Shown here: positions 12,283 to 24,500 of the stretch, piece by piece | Layout of the letters: every line of letters starts with the position of its first letter | Position numbering within the stretch: the first letter of the stretch is position 1 | Assembly (NCBI GenBank): GCA_025331445.1 | Contig: JAIWNE010000030.1 | Span: 265,711 to 329,710, forward strand | DNA: 64,000 nucleotides | Direction of reading: 5' to 3' | Source: Blakeslea trispora | Lineage: Eukaryota; Mucoromycota; Mucoromycetes; Mucorales; Choanephoraceae | Translations under genes and position numbers: made by a program | Notes under the pieces: generated by a model | What the model was told of the DNA's origin: nothing | The model's input: the letters and a program-made list of their open reading frames with translations, nothing else | Database searches by the model: none

Positions 12283-14036
12283 TTACTTGTTGTTGAAAGA
12301 GAAGCCCTTCTTCTTGGTAGTCTTTTCAGGAGTCATAGGTCTACCTGATTCCAAACGACGCTTCTTTTCCTCTAGATCAGCACGTTGCTTCTCAAGAGCA
12401 TCCTTCATTTCTTTGTGACGAGCATATAGTTCTTCTTCTGACTGCTTCAACTTAGCTTCCTTCTCTTGCACCTTGGCTTGGAAGACAGAGCGCATTTCGG
12501 CTTCCATCTTGGCCAACTTTTGTTCATGAGCAACACGCTCTTCTTCCATCTTTTGAACAGGGTTGACTTCCTTGAATACAGAAGGATCTTGTTGGATGCC
12601 CATGGCTGTCAATTTCTCGGTACGGTAATTTTCATAAAGGACATCGTTGGTGTATTCCTTTAGTTCTTCCATATGTGTACTAAAGTAAGACGGTAAGCAC
12701 AACCGAGTTCTCAAGAAAAAAAAATATCCAAACTTACCGAATCAACATTTGACGTAATTTGACAAAATCACAGTGTTCTTCATTGTCAACTTCAATGACA
12801 CCCCAAGGATATCTACGACCACGAACACGACGACCACCCTCTACTTCAAATTCCTTATCTGAACCAACAACAGCAAAGGGAATCTTGGACATGATTTCCT
12901 TATTTTCAGCAATTGTCTCTTGATCATCGTATTCATAGACAGGTGCTTGATAGATTTGAATCTTGTGGTAAGCAATATCAGCCAAGATGCGTTGTTTGAA
13001 AGCAGCTACTTCTTCTTCGGTCAATGTATCTGCCTTGGCTACTACAGGAATCAAGTTGACACGGGTATGAAGACGACGCATAAACTCGATATCTAAGGGC
13101 TTCAATGCATGACCTGTAGGTGCGATGAAGTAAAGACAGGCATGAATACGGTTATCAGCCATACGACGACGGTTGACACGGTTTTCTTGTTCGAGATAGG
13201 CATCAAATCTGGATTCAATGTTGTCCAAGATAGGCTTCCAACTAAGCAAAACAAGAGAAACAAATTAGAGAGCTAATTTTTTTTCTTAAAAAAAAACGTG
13301 TTTAATTACCTTTCTTCATTATTCACAAAATCACCAAAACCAGGTGTATCAACTACAGTCAATCTCAACTTGACACCATTTTCTTCAATATCAGATGTAA
13401 TTGATTTTACTTCAACTGTCTGGGTAGTCTCATGAGTTAGCTCGGCTGTTTCTTTGGGTGGATAAAGTTGAGTATTGAACAAGGTGTTGACAAGTGTTGA
13501 TTTACCAAGACCGGATTCACCTAAATTTAAAAGTCAGTCAATGAAGATTTTATTTTGTACCTCTTTAGAGTACACACACAAAAAAAGTGATATGATGTTT
13601 GTTATTTGCCTCTCCTTTTACTCTCTCTCTCTTTCTTGTCATTGCCCTTAATTATCTTATCTCAAGTTTCCCTTCCTATCCCCCCTTTTTTTACTCTCTC
13701 TTTCTCCCTTCTGTTTCCCCCCCTTTTTTTTGCATGCGCTCAAGATTTTTCTCTCCTAAAGTGATAACTTTACCTACAACCATGCAAGTGAATTGAAACC
13801 CTTTTTTTACGGATTTGCGGTGCACTTGGTTAGGAAGGTTGGCGAAACCAACATAGCCTTGCAGCTTTTTACGCAAGACAGTGATCTAAAAACAAAACAG
13901 TTGGAGATGATGAGTTGGTGCTTGGTAACAAAATTAAGAAATTCAAACATACACCAGAGTTAGTTGTTTGGTCTATTCAAGAAATAGATAAATAAGCTGT
14001 GCATTTAAGCTGTATAGGATTAAACTCACCAGACAT
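12283..14036 (-). CDS. Septin, AspB/Cdc3-like
   Basis: GTP-binding cytoskeletal protein that polymerises at the membrane during polarity and septation. Six exons in transcript order: 14036-14030 (7 nt), 13972-13953 (20 nt), 13885-13774, 13520-13310, 13241-12738 and 12679-12283, giving about 416 aa. The two tiny exons give MSDQTTNSG and restore frame with the [20 protein letters not shown] polybasic region. Seen: P-loop GESGLGKST (about 46-54), G3 DTPGFGD, G4 AKAD, the septin unique element, and a C-terminal coiled coil (about 300-400) rich in K/E. All phases match. No other ATG near the G domain is in frame without losing YVGFANLP, which supports the micro-exons. Paralogue class is inferred from the N-terminal match to AspB-type septins. 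Confidence 0.93.
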
Positions 14037-14366
14037 GGAATTAATTCAAATAATAGTAATAGTAATAATAGTAATAGTAATAAATTAAAATGAAGAAAGA
14101 GAGAGAGAAAGAAAAAAGAAAAGAAAAATAAAGAGACAGTAGGAGTAAATTAAAAATATAACAAGTGCCACCAGTGCGGTATTCAAAATAAGAAAGAAAA
14201 AACTCATGGTGATCAGTTACAGTTGTCTATACACTGCAGGTAATTGTTGTCTCTCTTTTATTACTGTTGTATGCGGAGGTTTTTTTTTTCAGAAATATGC
14301 ATCAAGATTATTTATAGGCTCTAAATTCATCTAAAGTATCATTCGCACTCTTTGAGTCCTTCTTCT
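14037..14366. other. Spacer between septin and small basic protein genes
   Basis: About 330 bp upstream of the septin start. It holds an AAT/AGT trinucleotide-like tract (about 14047-14085) followed by a GA-rich tract, probably the septin 5' leader. No gene seen. Confidence 0.5.
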
Positions 14367-14885
14367 TTAATCACTATCATTATCTGTATCACCATCAGAG
14401 CCATGAACTGCACTGGACCACTTCTTTGTTCGTTTGGCATTTCTTTCTTTCATAACCTGTTTCATCCTTTCTTAGCGACAATGGCACACTGGATTTCTAA
14501 AGACAGACTTACACTTTTATGAATCTTCTTTTCTAGCGAACTTGATCTTAAAGCCATTCTCATAATATGCACATTACGCTTTAATCGCTCTTCATCCAAT
14601 TGCTCTTGTTCATGCAATTTATCTAGTTCCAACGAGAATCAATATTTGCCAAACCGATTTGATGGGTCCAAGTTTACCTATAGGATTCTCTCTTTTCTTG
14701 AGCTCTTCTTGTCGTAAGCGTGTCTTTTGGTGTCGTCCATATCGATTTTCATACTTGACTTTCTTAATGCCCTTGTTTGTTTTGGGTAATTTGATCTTTT
14801 TACTGTCTGTCTTTTCTGTCTTTTTGTTGCTGTTAGAACTCAATGTCAAGAGATCGAGTGATTGTTTTGCTAATCGTGAGGACAT
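14367..14885 (-). CDS. Small lysine/arginine-rich protein of unknown function
   Basis: Three exons: 14885-14678, 14622-14515 and 14470-14367, about 139 aa; phases join (NPI|DKLHEQEQ and KKIHK|KRMKQVM). I do not recognise the family. Seen: N-terminus MSSRLAKQSLDLLTLSS; a strongly basic stretch with KYENRYGRHQKTRLRQEELKKR; a helical K/R/E-rich middle; and an acidic tail ending GDTDNDSD. No signal peptide or membrane segment. Such composition is common in nucleolar or ribosome-biogenesis factors, but that is only inference. It starts 487 bp from hexokinase, divergently. Splicing is well supported because unspliced frames stop within each intron. Confidence 0.65.
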
Positions 14886-15372
14886 GGTAGAATCTATATA
14901 AAATAAAAACAATAAAAAAAATTTCGAGAAAAAAAAAGTAAATTGAATGAATTTGAGGCTTTGATTGCTTATTGGTGTTCAATGATTGGTGCTGCAAGTA
15001 AAAAAAACGATGGATCATGCAAGAATAGGTACCTTGCGCCTATAGGAAAAGTGCTTTTCATGAAGTTATACAGAAAAGGGGATTTAGATATCAAAACTAG
15101 CAACTAAATGGTTCGAAATAGAAACAGAAGGTGATGTGGGACAAACTTTAGCAAGAAAATAAACGAGAAAAAGATGGACCAAGATTTTTCAGTTCAAGTA
15201 GGAATTACATGCTTTCTCACTCTAGTCCTTTTTTTTCCCGGTTCAGAGTATAAAAGGGGAAACAAGAGAAGGTAAACACTATGACACCCACTTGTTTTTT
15301 TTCTTTCTTTTATTTGTTTGTTACTAGTTTTTTCTTTCTCTTTCTTTTTCTTTCTTTTTCTCGGTTTAAAAC
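14886..15372. other. Divergent promoter region upstream of hexokinase
   Basis: About 490 bp between divergent genes. It holds a strong TATA box at 15249-15256 and a long T/C-rich leader (15297-15362) directly before the hexokinase ATG. No gene seen. Confidence 0.55.
15249..15256 (+). promoter_or_regulatory. TATA box of the hexokinase gene
   Basis: TATAAAAG about 120 bp upstream of the start at 15373, followed by a pyrimidine-rich tract. This matches a eukaryotic core promoter; the transcription start itself is not determined. Confidence 0.5.
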
Positions 15373-17149
15373 ATGTTGAGTGCCTTTTTATCACAAACAA
15401 CTAAAGCCGAATACTCTGTTCCCCGCATCGACGGTACAAAGGTACAGCAACAAGCCTTGAATGAACTTCATCAGCAATTTGATGTGACAACGGATTATGC
15501 TCGTGATATCGTTAAACAATTTATGGAAGAGATGAAAAAGGGGCTTGATCATGATGGTGCTACAGGTAACTAAGCAACTAAGACACAATAGAACTGTAAG
15601 CTAATCATTGGGATCAGTTCCAATGATTCCCAGTTTTGTCACTGGTCGTCCAACAGGCAAAGAAACAGGGAAATACCTTGCTTTGGATTTAGGAGGCACC
15701 AATCTTCGTGTATGTGAATTTGATTTAAAAGGAAATGGCGAATTCACAGTCCACCAGCAAAAGTATGTGATTGCTGAAGAACTCAAGTTGGGCCCTATGC
15801 GCCAACTCTGTGATTTCATTGCTGATTGTGTCGATAACTTTCTATGTGAGCATGGGTCTGCACACGCTCATGAACATCTCCAACTTGGCTTCACTTTCTC
15901 TTTCCCTGTGAATCAGACGGACATCAACCGAGGTACTTTAATGCATTGGACAAAAGGATTCAACTGCTCTGGTGCTGTAGGTAAAGATGTTGTTGTCTTG
16001 TTACAAGATTCGTTTTTACGCAAGAATCTTCAAGTTCATATTGCAGCTGTAAGTTTCTTTTTCTTTATTTTATTTTTTTAATTTTTGTATGTGTGTCAGG
16101 AGTGCACATGAGTGTACAAAGATGAAATCGGGAAAAGTGGAGGAAAAAATTGAAAGACAAAGAGCCTCTATTTACCCTTTTCTTTCCATCCACATATTCA
16201 AACGGTATTTTCGTACGAACTCAACTAAAACTAACCTATTTACCATCTATTTATGATAGCTTGTCAATGATACTGTAGGCACGTTGATGGCCAATGCTTA
16301 TCGCCGACCCGAAACTTCCATGGGGATCATTCTGGGCACAGGAACAAACGCTGGTAATATCGTTGAGTAAAAAAAGAGAGAGAGAGCATGTGATAAATTT
16401 TATTTGATGGATACTCACACATACATGTAGCTTATTATGAGAAATTGAAAAATATCAAGAAATGGAAAGGAGGGGATCAAGTATTTGATGAGATGGTAGT
16501 CAATATGGAATGGGGAGCCTTCGACCGTGAGCGTCTTGTCCTGCCTTTGACTGTCTATGACAACAAGCTCGACCGAGAATCGATTAACCCCAATGAACAA
16601 CTGTTTGAAAAGATGATCTCAGGCATGTATCTCGGCGAAATTGCACGCAATGCCATGCTCCATCTAGTAGACCGACGTGTCTTGTTTGAAGGAGAGTCTT
16701 CTCATGACTTAAACCGACAGTGGGGCTTTGAAACAGCTTACATGTCGCTTATTGTTGAAGATGATTCGACTGAGCTGGATCAGGTGAGACGCGTATTACA
16801 AGACACGCTTCAGATTCCTTCAACCACATTAGGTGATCGTCAGATAGTTCAGGCTATCTGTAACTCAGTTGGGCGTCGTGCTGCTCGTCTAGCTGCTTGT
16901 GGTGTAGCTAGTGTATTGGCTCATAACTCTGGCCTTGATGCTGACTCGGTTGTGGCCATTGATGGATCTGTCTATGAATTCTTTCCTCACTTTGAAAGAT
17001 ACATGATGGATTCTTTGCATGAATTGTTTGGTCAGCAAGCGATTGAACGTGTTAAGTTCAGTTTGGCAAGAGACGGATCTGGATTCGGTGCTGCCATGAT
17101 TGCTATGATGGCGCATAAAGCTGCCTTGGCTAAGGATAAGAAAGAATAA
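15373..17149 (+). CDS. Hexokinase
   Basis: Cytosolic ATP-dependent hexose kinase, the first step of glycolysis. Four exons: 15373-15565, 15618-16048, 16260-16353 and 16431-17149, giving about 478 aa, the usual fungal hexokinase length. Seen: VPMIPSFVTGRPTGKETG; phosphate-binding LALDLGGTNLRV; sugar-binding region FSFPVNQTDINRGTLMHWTKGF; ALVNDTVGTLM spanning intron 2; GIILGTGTNA|AYYE spanning intron 3; then the C-terminal domain with IDGSVYEFFPHFE and ARDGSGFGAAMIA. Intron 2 is unusually long here (211 nt). All phases join. It could be a hexokinase or a broader-specificity glucokinase; the sequence does not separate these. Confidence 0.96.
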
Positions 17150-19669
17150 GTGTTTTCTTTCAAGATAGAAATTAATAGCTGTCTTCAAAGAAAATAAACA
17201 TTGTTGTATAAATCATTCTTTACATACTTTTTTCTTTTGTGTATGGATCTACAAGGATGCAAATACAATAGCTAGACTAGACTTTTGGTTTTGTTTTCAA
17301 TGCTCATCTTGTTCAACAGAGTAGCATGATTTGACATTCTTTGAGACTGTAAGATCCACAATTTAATTTTTGTTGGTGATTTTTATTTTTTTGATATGGA
17401 AACATTTAAACAGGCTTTGCCATAGATACAAATAGGACGTAGGAGTGGCATTACAATCAAGATAAATCTGCCAAGATGAGAAAGCATTCAAAGTATGACC
17501 AGTCGGCCAATCATCAGTTTCATCAGTCTGCCAAGCTTGGTCTTGTTGCTTAGCAGCTGAGTAGGCTTCTTGAACTAAGCATGTAAAATGTTGATTTTGA
17601 TATTGTTCTCACAGAAACCTTTTTGAGAGAATAGTCAGGCTGCAACTTGTACCAAGAGGTATGAAATCCAGGAGTATTGACCGAATATTCTCCCTTGTTA
17701 GAGGAGGAGGAATAGGAAGAATACCCAGTGTACTTCAAACTACCACGAGAAATGCGATGCTCAGTAATTTGGATGAAATTGAAGTATATGCTAACAAAGG
17801 CTTCACTGTTTGTTTAATGAACATGCCTTTAGTGATATCTGAAGTCTGATTAACTTTATGAATATGGTTCATTAGCAACTTTGCCAAGCGGGCCAGGTTT
17901 TTGTTTTGTTTTCTTTGCAGTCAAAGTCTTCAGCCGATAGGATTTCAACACCATCCAAGTGGTTTCTCACTGTCATCTAAATAGGTTCAAGAATGAAAAC
18001 AGGAAGACTAGCATTGACCTCTAGCAATTTGAAGTTGATATATAGGCTTGATCTTGTGCCAGTTTATGGAGTCCTTCTGTCAAGTGGGTTCCTGTTTGCT
18101 TATGTAATAACTATATGATTGATCTGCAACTGCTATAGCCTGTCAATTTTGTTGTTGTCTTGAACACGATTCATATTGAGATTAAGAAAGGAGAAGAGAA
18201 AGAAATCTATGTGTTTCCTTGTCAACAAACAGCACTTAAAATACTTTCCATTAAAGCTCATTGGGATCCAAGTGAGGTGTCTTACTCAAAGCAAGAACAA
18301 GGCTTACATTTCAACCCTAGGTTTTTCTTTCTTGCCATAATCAATCAATTCGCACGAAAGCTATACTAATAAGATCGGCTAGTTGCGACAAACAATAACC
18401 GATCTTATGAATGCTTAAAAAATAGGCAGAGTGAACAAACTGGAGGCTTTACTCTGACGCTTGCCCATTCTGCGAGCTGAGTTAAGTAACAATGCTGTGG
18501 TAGAATAAATGCCTCAGAGGAATTGCTACCATTCACCCCTTTGTTTGCCAAGTTAACTAAGACATGTGATAACGCATTGCTCGTTTCTTGATGTGTTTTG
18601 TTTTGCTTTCCTTATTAGGTCATACTTTTTACGCAATATAATCGATATTGTAGCGATTAAATAATCGCTCTCATACAGATTTTATTCCATTAAACTGAGA
18701 TCATCGATCAAAGACAGGACTTGCTAATTCCAGAAAAGCTCAAAAATAAGTGTCGTAATCTTTTTTTTACTTTTAAGCTCAAAGACACGTTGAAGTCTAT
18801 AGTTTGTTTATTTTGCTTTTTCTTTTCCAGAAATAATTTTTTATTATGCAAGGTCGGAACACTAAAAAGATTTGTGATACAAATGTAACATAGTTGATGA
18901 GGTAAATAGCTCATCTAAATTGATGAGAAAGGGCGATTGCTTGACTGGCAAATGATTATCAAATGCAAATGCAAAAAACTTGACACAATCTATATGGCTT
19001 TCTAATTTCCCAAATAAACCAACAAACAGAAAGGACGTTTCTTTTATGTTTAACAAACAACCTCAATAACGATAACAGAATAGCATGCAGTTTTGTACGT
19101 TAACGTTTTCCATTAAAAAGAATAGAAAATCTCGAGCCAATTCATCTAATCTCTAAACTGTTTCAATCTCCAACCATTTTCTGTCTATCCTTTTTTTTTC
19201 TACTTTGAATTCAAAAAAAAAAAAAGTATTTTCAAAGTAACACAAAAGATGTGTTTTGTTTCTCCAAGAAAAAAAAGAATAGCACAAGGTTACATATTGT
19301 TACACAAGATCTAAAACTTATAAGTCGTTTTCCATTCTGTTACACAATCAACAATGCACCAATCAGTTTCTTTTCCACTGGTCTTCTTTTATAAACTTGA
19401 CATTCGCTTTTTTATTTTATTTCCCATTTGCCTAAATAAGGACGTCTGTGCGAGAAAAGAAACATAAAATTTTTTGTTATAAGAATATGTATTTATTTTG
19501 ATTAATTATAGAATAACAAAAAGGAAGCAATTGATTAATTATAGAATAGAGAAAAAAGGGTAGGGGATAAAAGGTATCAAGTTAATATGCAATATGTATA
19601 TACATTGTCTAATAAAGGATAGTTAAGATGGTGCATAGATAGACAAAAAAAAATTCTCTTTAGCATGTT
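17150..19669. other. Long intergenic region with a decayed coding remnant
   Basis: About 2.5 kb. The first part holds the hexokinase 3' region and a broken minus-strand coding remnant (about 17410-17960, listed separately). The rest, 18-19.67 kb, is AT-rich with short homopolymers. No intact gene, tRNA or mobile element recognised. Confidence 0.5.
17410..17960 (-). pseudogene. Degenerate protein-coding remnant, family unknown
   Basis: On the minus strand several protein-like stretches follow each other but switch frames and contain stops. They include one with VRNHLDGVEILSAEDFDC (near 17950), one with ITEHRISRGSLKYTGYSSYS and FHTSWYKLQPDYSLKK (17740-17610), and one with EAYSAAKQQDQAWQTDET and DDWPTGHTLNAF (17580-17440). 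Residue composition (W, D, Y, G rich) looks like coding sequence rather than intergenic DNA. I cannot name the family. Short introns could explain part of the frame changes, but no consistent splice set restores one frame from a start codon, so a decayed gene is more likely. Confidence 0.35.
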
Positions 19670-20485
19670 CTAATCTGATCTATCAGAATCTCTACGGCCA
19701 GGACGAATTCTAAGAGGTTTGGCCTGACTCAAGTTGACAGGTAAACGAACCATGGGTATCAAAGTAGCCGTTTGGTCTTTGCTGAGCGAAATCTCGTCAT
19801 GAGGAACAAAACCAAATCGTTTAAAGAACATTACAGATTGAGCATCTGTTGCTTCGACATATACGGGATAGTGTGATTCGTCAGCCTTGTTTAGCAAGTA
19901 TTCCATCAAGGCTGTACCAAGACCCTTGCGTTGTTCTTGAGGCAAGATGCCAACAAATCCAATAGTGATATATTTGGTGTATTTAGCCATGAGCTTACGT
20001 CGTACCTTGTCAGCAGGTGAAGACTGAAGTTTGACCAAGGTCTTGAAAGCTGCAGTCCAGCCCAAGAGGCGAGCATACTTGAATGTGTTGATCGTATGAG
20101 GCCAAGAGAACAATTGGGAACGATCAGACCAAACAAGAACACCACGACAACCATCAGCCTGAATAGCAAAATCTCTGCTTTGAACAGAGGCTGTGTCAAT
20201 CATTGTCTTGAACATGTTGGTCAAGAAGCTGTCACGCTTAGTGGAATCAAGGTTACGTGAGGACCATTCGAGAGAAGGGTTTGCAATAAAGGCATCTGTC
20301 AGGGTATTGGCTGCTTCGTTCATAGCACCTAATTTGGGTTAGAAGTTAGACTGGTTGTGGTTGACAGAACAAAAATAAAAAAAAATAGTCTTACCTTTAA
20401 CAATGGGGCGAACATTGAGCTGGTGGTGATCCAAGTTGACCGTAAGCTTTCTGGAAAGAGTGCTCTCACAAACAACGACAGACAT
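19670..20485 (-). CDS. GNAT-family N-acetyltransferase
   Basis: Two exons: 20485-20395 and 20328-19670, about 249 aa. The first exon supplies MSVVVCESTLSRKL and joins at VKG|AMNEAANTLTDAF. Seen: N-terminal substrate region; acetyl-CoA motif A around residues 150-175 with GFVGILPQEQRKGLGTALME (the R/Q-x-x-G-x-G/A signature is QRKGLG); then VYVEATDAQSVMFFKRFGF, the motif B region; and a basic C-terminal tail. The fold predicts acetyl transfer to a small molecule or protein amine. The substrate cannot be told. No targeting signal or membrane segment. Confidence 0.88.
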
Positions 20486-21580
20486 TCCTTTGTAGAATCA
20501 AAAGAGAGATTGCAAATTAAGAGATTAAAAGTATGTAAAGTGGATATATAGAATAAAGATATGATGAAAAGAAAAGGAAAAGGATTTTCGTTTTTATAGA
20601 TAAAAAAAAAAAAATTCAAAAGGAGTTTGACATAAACAGACATGTAACACACGCACATAAAAAAAAAAAGAATAAAGTTCTCGAATCGTATTATACTTTG
20701 CACTCTTAAGAAAAACTGTCTGTCTTTGTTCTAGGTCATTTATCGTTAAAAAAAGATCGGCATCCGTTTCACTTTTCTACAAAATGACATGTTATTTGTA
20801 TTTCTATTTTTATGTTTGTTTATACAGGAGACAATGAGTTGCCGTAGTCTTACGATGATGGCACCAAAACAAAAGTGGCAAAGTTTAAATCAATTCAATA
20901 GTTTACAATGAGTAGCACACGTGTTCCTTTTGCAGAAATCAATTTTGTTGCATTGCTTACAGTTCCACTCTATACTCTTTCGGACACACTAAAATGCTTT
21001 TTGCAACTTAATTTCAAAATGTCTTTATAGCTTGTGTTTGTTTAGTGTTATACGACGCTAAGATGTTGCTAATTAGCTTCTTTTCTCCCTGTCAAGCAAC
21101 TGAAAAAAATTCTTTCAAGAAACATAATTTATTTCATGATGTATCATAAACTTAGACTAGTGTAGGAAAGGGCTATGATGTGACAGAACAATATCAGAAG
21201 CTGTAATCGTGCTAAACATTTTACTTGTGATTTTGATAGATCTAAACCTTAGTATGATGTCTTTGGTTCGCTGACGCAACTCATGGCATTTGAAAGACAA
21301 ATAAGACATCAATCCTTGAGCTCTATTGTCATTTTAGCATCGTTTTGCTTGGAGTCCTACACAAAAGAAGTCCAATGGTTATGGATAGGTTGGATCTACG
21401 TAATTATTTCTTAAATATGCCAATTATAGTTTCTCGATGCGCCAATCAGAAGCGTAAAAACTGGATTGCTGAAATGCTTTTTACCAGTAAACAAGAGTAA
21501 GCCTATTTTTTTTTTCTTTTGCTGCGCGGAGCTGCATTACAAGCGATTGCATTCTCTTTTTTCTTTATCAGTAGCAACCT
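20486..21580. other. Divergent intergenic region, GNAT / IBTK-like
   Basis: About 1.1 kb, AT-rich, with homopolymer A/T runs and a T-rich leader before 21581. It probably carries both promoters. No gene or repeat recognised. Confidence 0.5.
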
Positions 21581-24500
21581 ATGGTTTCGATATTCAAGGC
21601 TATACGAGAAAATGACATACAATTTTTGAACTACTTGATCGACCTTAGCTCAGGTGAGCAACAAAACACTTATCCTAGTATACCTAAGCACAGCATGCAA
21701 TGGCTACAACAGCAACTTCGAGTCTCGGGCCAAAAGTATTATGACATCAACAAGCGATCGTCTAAAGGTAGAACACCACTACACTGTGCTGTTACATGGA
21801 ACAGGACAGAAATAGCTCAGGCACTTATCAGTTGCCCTCATGTCAATGTCAATGTGCGAGATCGAGAAAATGGCTGGACAGCTTTGCATAGGTAAAGAAA
21901 AAACAAATTTTATGTCGACATTAGACTCAACTAGTTCAGATCACTTTACATGGGCAACATTGAGATTGCTAGAATGCTTTTAAAGCGAGAAGATATAGAC
22001 TTGGATGTGGTTGATTGGGAAGGACTGACAGCTTTCGAATTGTTTGATCATACCATACTAGACACGTTTCCAAAAGAGCGTGTTTTGTCTAAAGAAGATG
22101 GGCTATCTACAGAAAGTAGAGAGGATCAAGAATTACGATTGCATATGCGCCAATTGTCTAGAGATACTTTAAAAGGAAGAGGAGGCACTGACCTCTATAC
22201 ATGGGGTCATAATACCAATTATGTTTTAGGGCATCCCGATTCTGAAAATAGAACACGACCAGAGCGTGTAAAGCTTCAGCCAGAATCTCAACGAACACCT
22301 TTGATTATGAAAAGGCCAAATTATGTAATCGAATCAGTTGTAATGTCGAAATACCATATGGCTATTTTGACAAGCGATCCAGCCCATAATTTGCTTGTAT
22401 GTGGATTTGGTCGTGGAGGACGATTAGGTTTAGGCAAAGACTTGGATACCCAATTTGTTCCAACTGCTGTGCAATGGCCTGAACGCATCATATCTGTAGC
22501 CTTAGGTCGAGACCATACTGTGGCGGTGACAGAAAATGGAAATGTTGTTACATTTGGCAACAATGAATATGGCCAGTTGGGTATGCTATCGTGGCCTTTC
22601 ATTTTTTTCTATTATTGATTTTAAAGTTATTATTTACATTGAAATTTTTACTTTTGATCAGGTTATGAAATGGATAATCATAGCAAAGCCCAACTTGTGC
22701 CACGAAAGATTCAAGCACAGATTCTGAAAAAACAATCTATTCTTGGCGCGGCCGCTTCCCAAATTCACTCAGTTGTCTATACTTCAACTGATATCTTTAC
22801 GTTTGGTCTAAACCAAGGTCAACTAGGATACCAACAGCCAGATAATGACCTTATTCAGTATCTGCCCAGAAAAGTCAGTATGTCTACCGAGATAATTCAA
22901 GTAATAGCCAACGTAAGCAGAGAAAAAGAAACTTCAATAGAAGCGGGATTTATAAAGTATATTACTGACAATTATTTGCTACTATTTAAAGGACAATGCT
23001 ACAGTCATTTTGAACAAATCTCACGAAATCATTGTATTATGCAACTATGCCCAGCAGAAATTATTGTAAGTATTATTATCCTCACCTCACGTTTTTCTCT
23101 CAGGCTAATCGCACAGCATAATAGCCTTCCTGTCAATCGTTTTCCCAGGAACATTGTTGTGCATCGTTCGGAGCATATTTATGCGACCAAGCTCGTTTCA
23201 AGCGGCTCAGAACATCTAGGCGCTATTACCAACACAGGCGATGTCTTTATGTGGACGTGTCGATCACTTCATGCTCGAAATTCTGAACGAAGAATGTCCG
23301 CTGGTGTAACATCAACTAAGCATACTACCTCTGTTTCTACTCCGAAATCTGTCTGGGCCCTGCATAAGGCACATCAAGCAGCTGTTGACGCTAGTATTGG
23401 GCAACATGGTGAAATTGTGATTTGTACATTGTCTGGACATGTTTTTGTGGGGAGATCTGAACCAAATGGCTATAAGTTTAACCATATTACTTACCTCCAG
23501 CGCTGTATCAAAGTCTGTGCTAATTCGAGTGGCGCATTTGCAGCTATTCGTTCAGAATATGCTTTGCCCACAACAATTGTTAAAGTCGCAGCCCCCACAC
23601 TTGAAGATGACCTAGCATCTGCTTTGCCTCATAATACAGTTTCAAAAGAATTATTGGCTCAGTTGCAGACAAATCTATCCAGTATGCAAAAGGATATACT
23701 TGATGAAAAAAACATGCGTTTGCCGTTGACGATGAAAGAGGAAGAAATAATAGAATACCATGCAAAGAAAGAAGCTGAAATCAAACGCAAATACAATGAT
23801 ACAATTGTCTCTTTAGTAGAAAAAGCATGGGACCATATAGGCGCTGCTTCAAGGCAAGACGACTCACTTGATATCGTTTTTGCACTCAATGGCAAAAGCA
23901 TATACTGTCACAGTTCCATCTTGCAGTGTCGCAGCAAATTATTTAAGCAACTAGTTCGTTCTGCAGATCGCATGTTGGATCAAGACTTGAATGTTCATGT
24001 GAGAAAAAGAGAGGTTGACGATAGGATCGAAATACACTTTGGCCAATGCCAAACAGCATCCGTCTTGCTGCTTCTGGACTACCTCTATACTGATAGATAT
24101 GAGCACCCAATGAAAGCATTCTTTCAAACACCTGTGTTGTGCTTCACAGACATAGAGAATTATACTGCACCCCCATCTTCTTTCGTGAAATCGATACAAA
24201 AGAATCTAGTAACACTTGCTCACCTCTTTGATCTTCCACACTTGCTGTCATCAGCTCAGTCGTCGTTTGGTCATGTTCCTAATCCTACTTTAAGGAACAG
24301 TCTGCGATTATTGATGGAGAGCGGAAAAGACACCGACGTTGCTCTCCAGACACAATCAAGTCGTGAGAAATTAAGATACCATCAGCTCATTTTACGTCAA
24401 CGCTGTTCGTTTTTTGCCAACTTGATGAGGCCTAGGTCTGTCTGGACAGAAACCCGTCGCCAGAAGGATGAGGATGTTACTGTCCAAGTAGATCATATTG

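Noticed and set aside
18160..18369. 69-codon plus-strand frame
   Set aside because: No domain, no splice continuation and no start context; not enough to call a gene.
22913..22991. Continuous reading of the IBTK-like frame through this stretch
   Set aside because: Open by chance. Splicing at gtaagc/ttaaag restores an RCC1-like NDNATVILNKSHEIIVLC segment that the unspliced frame lacks.
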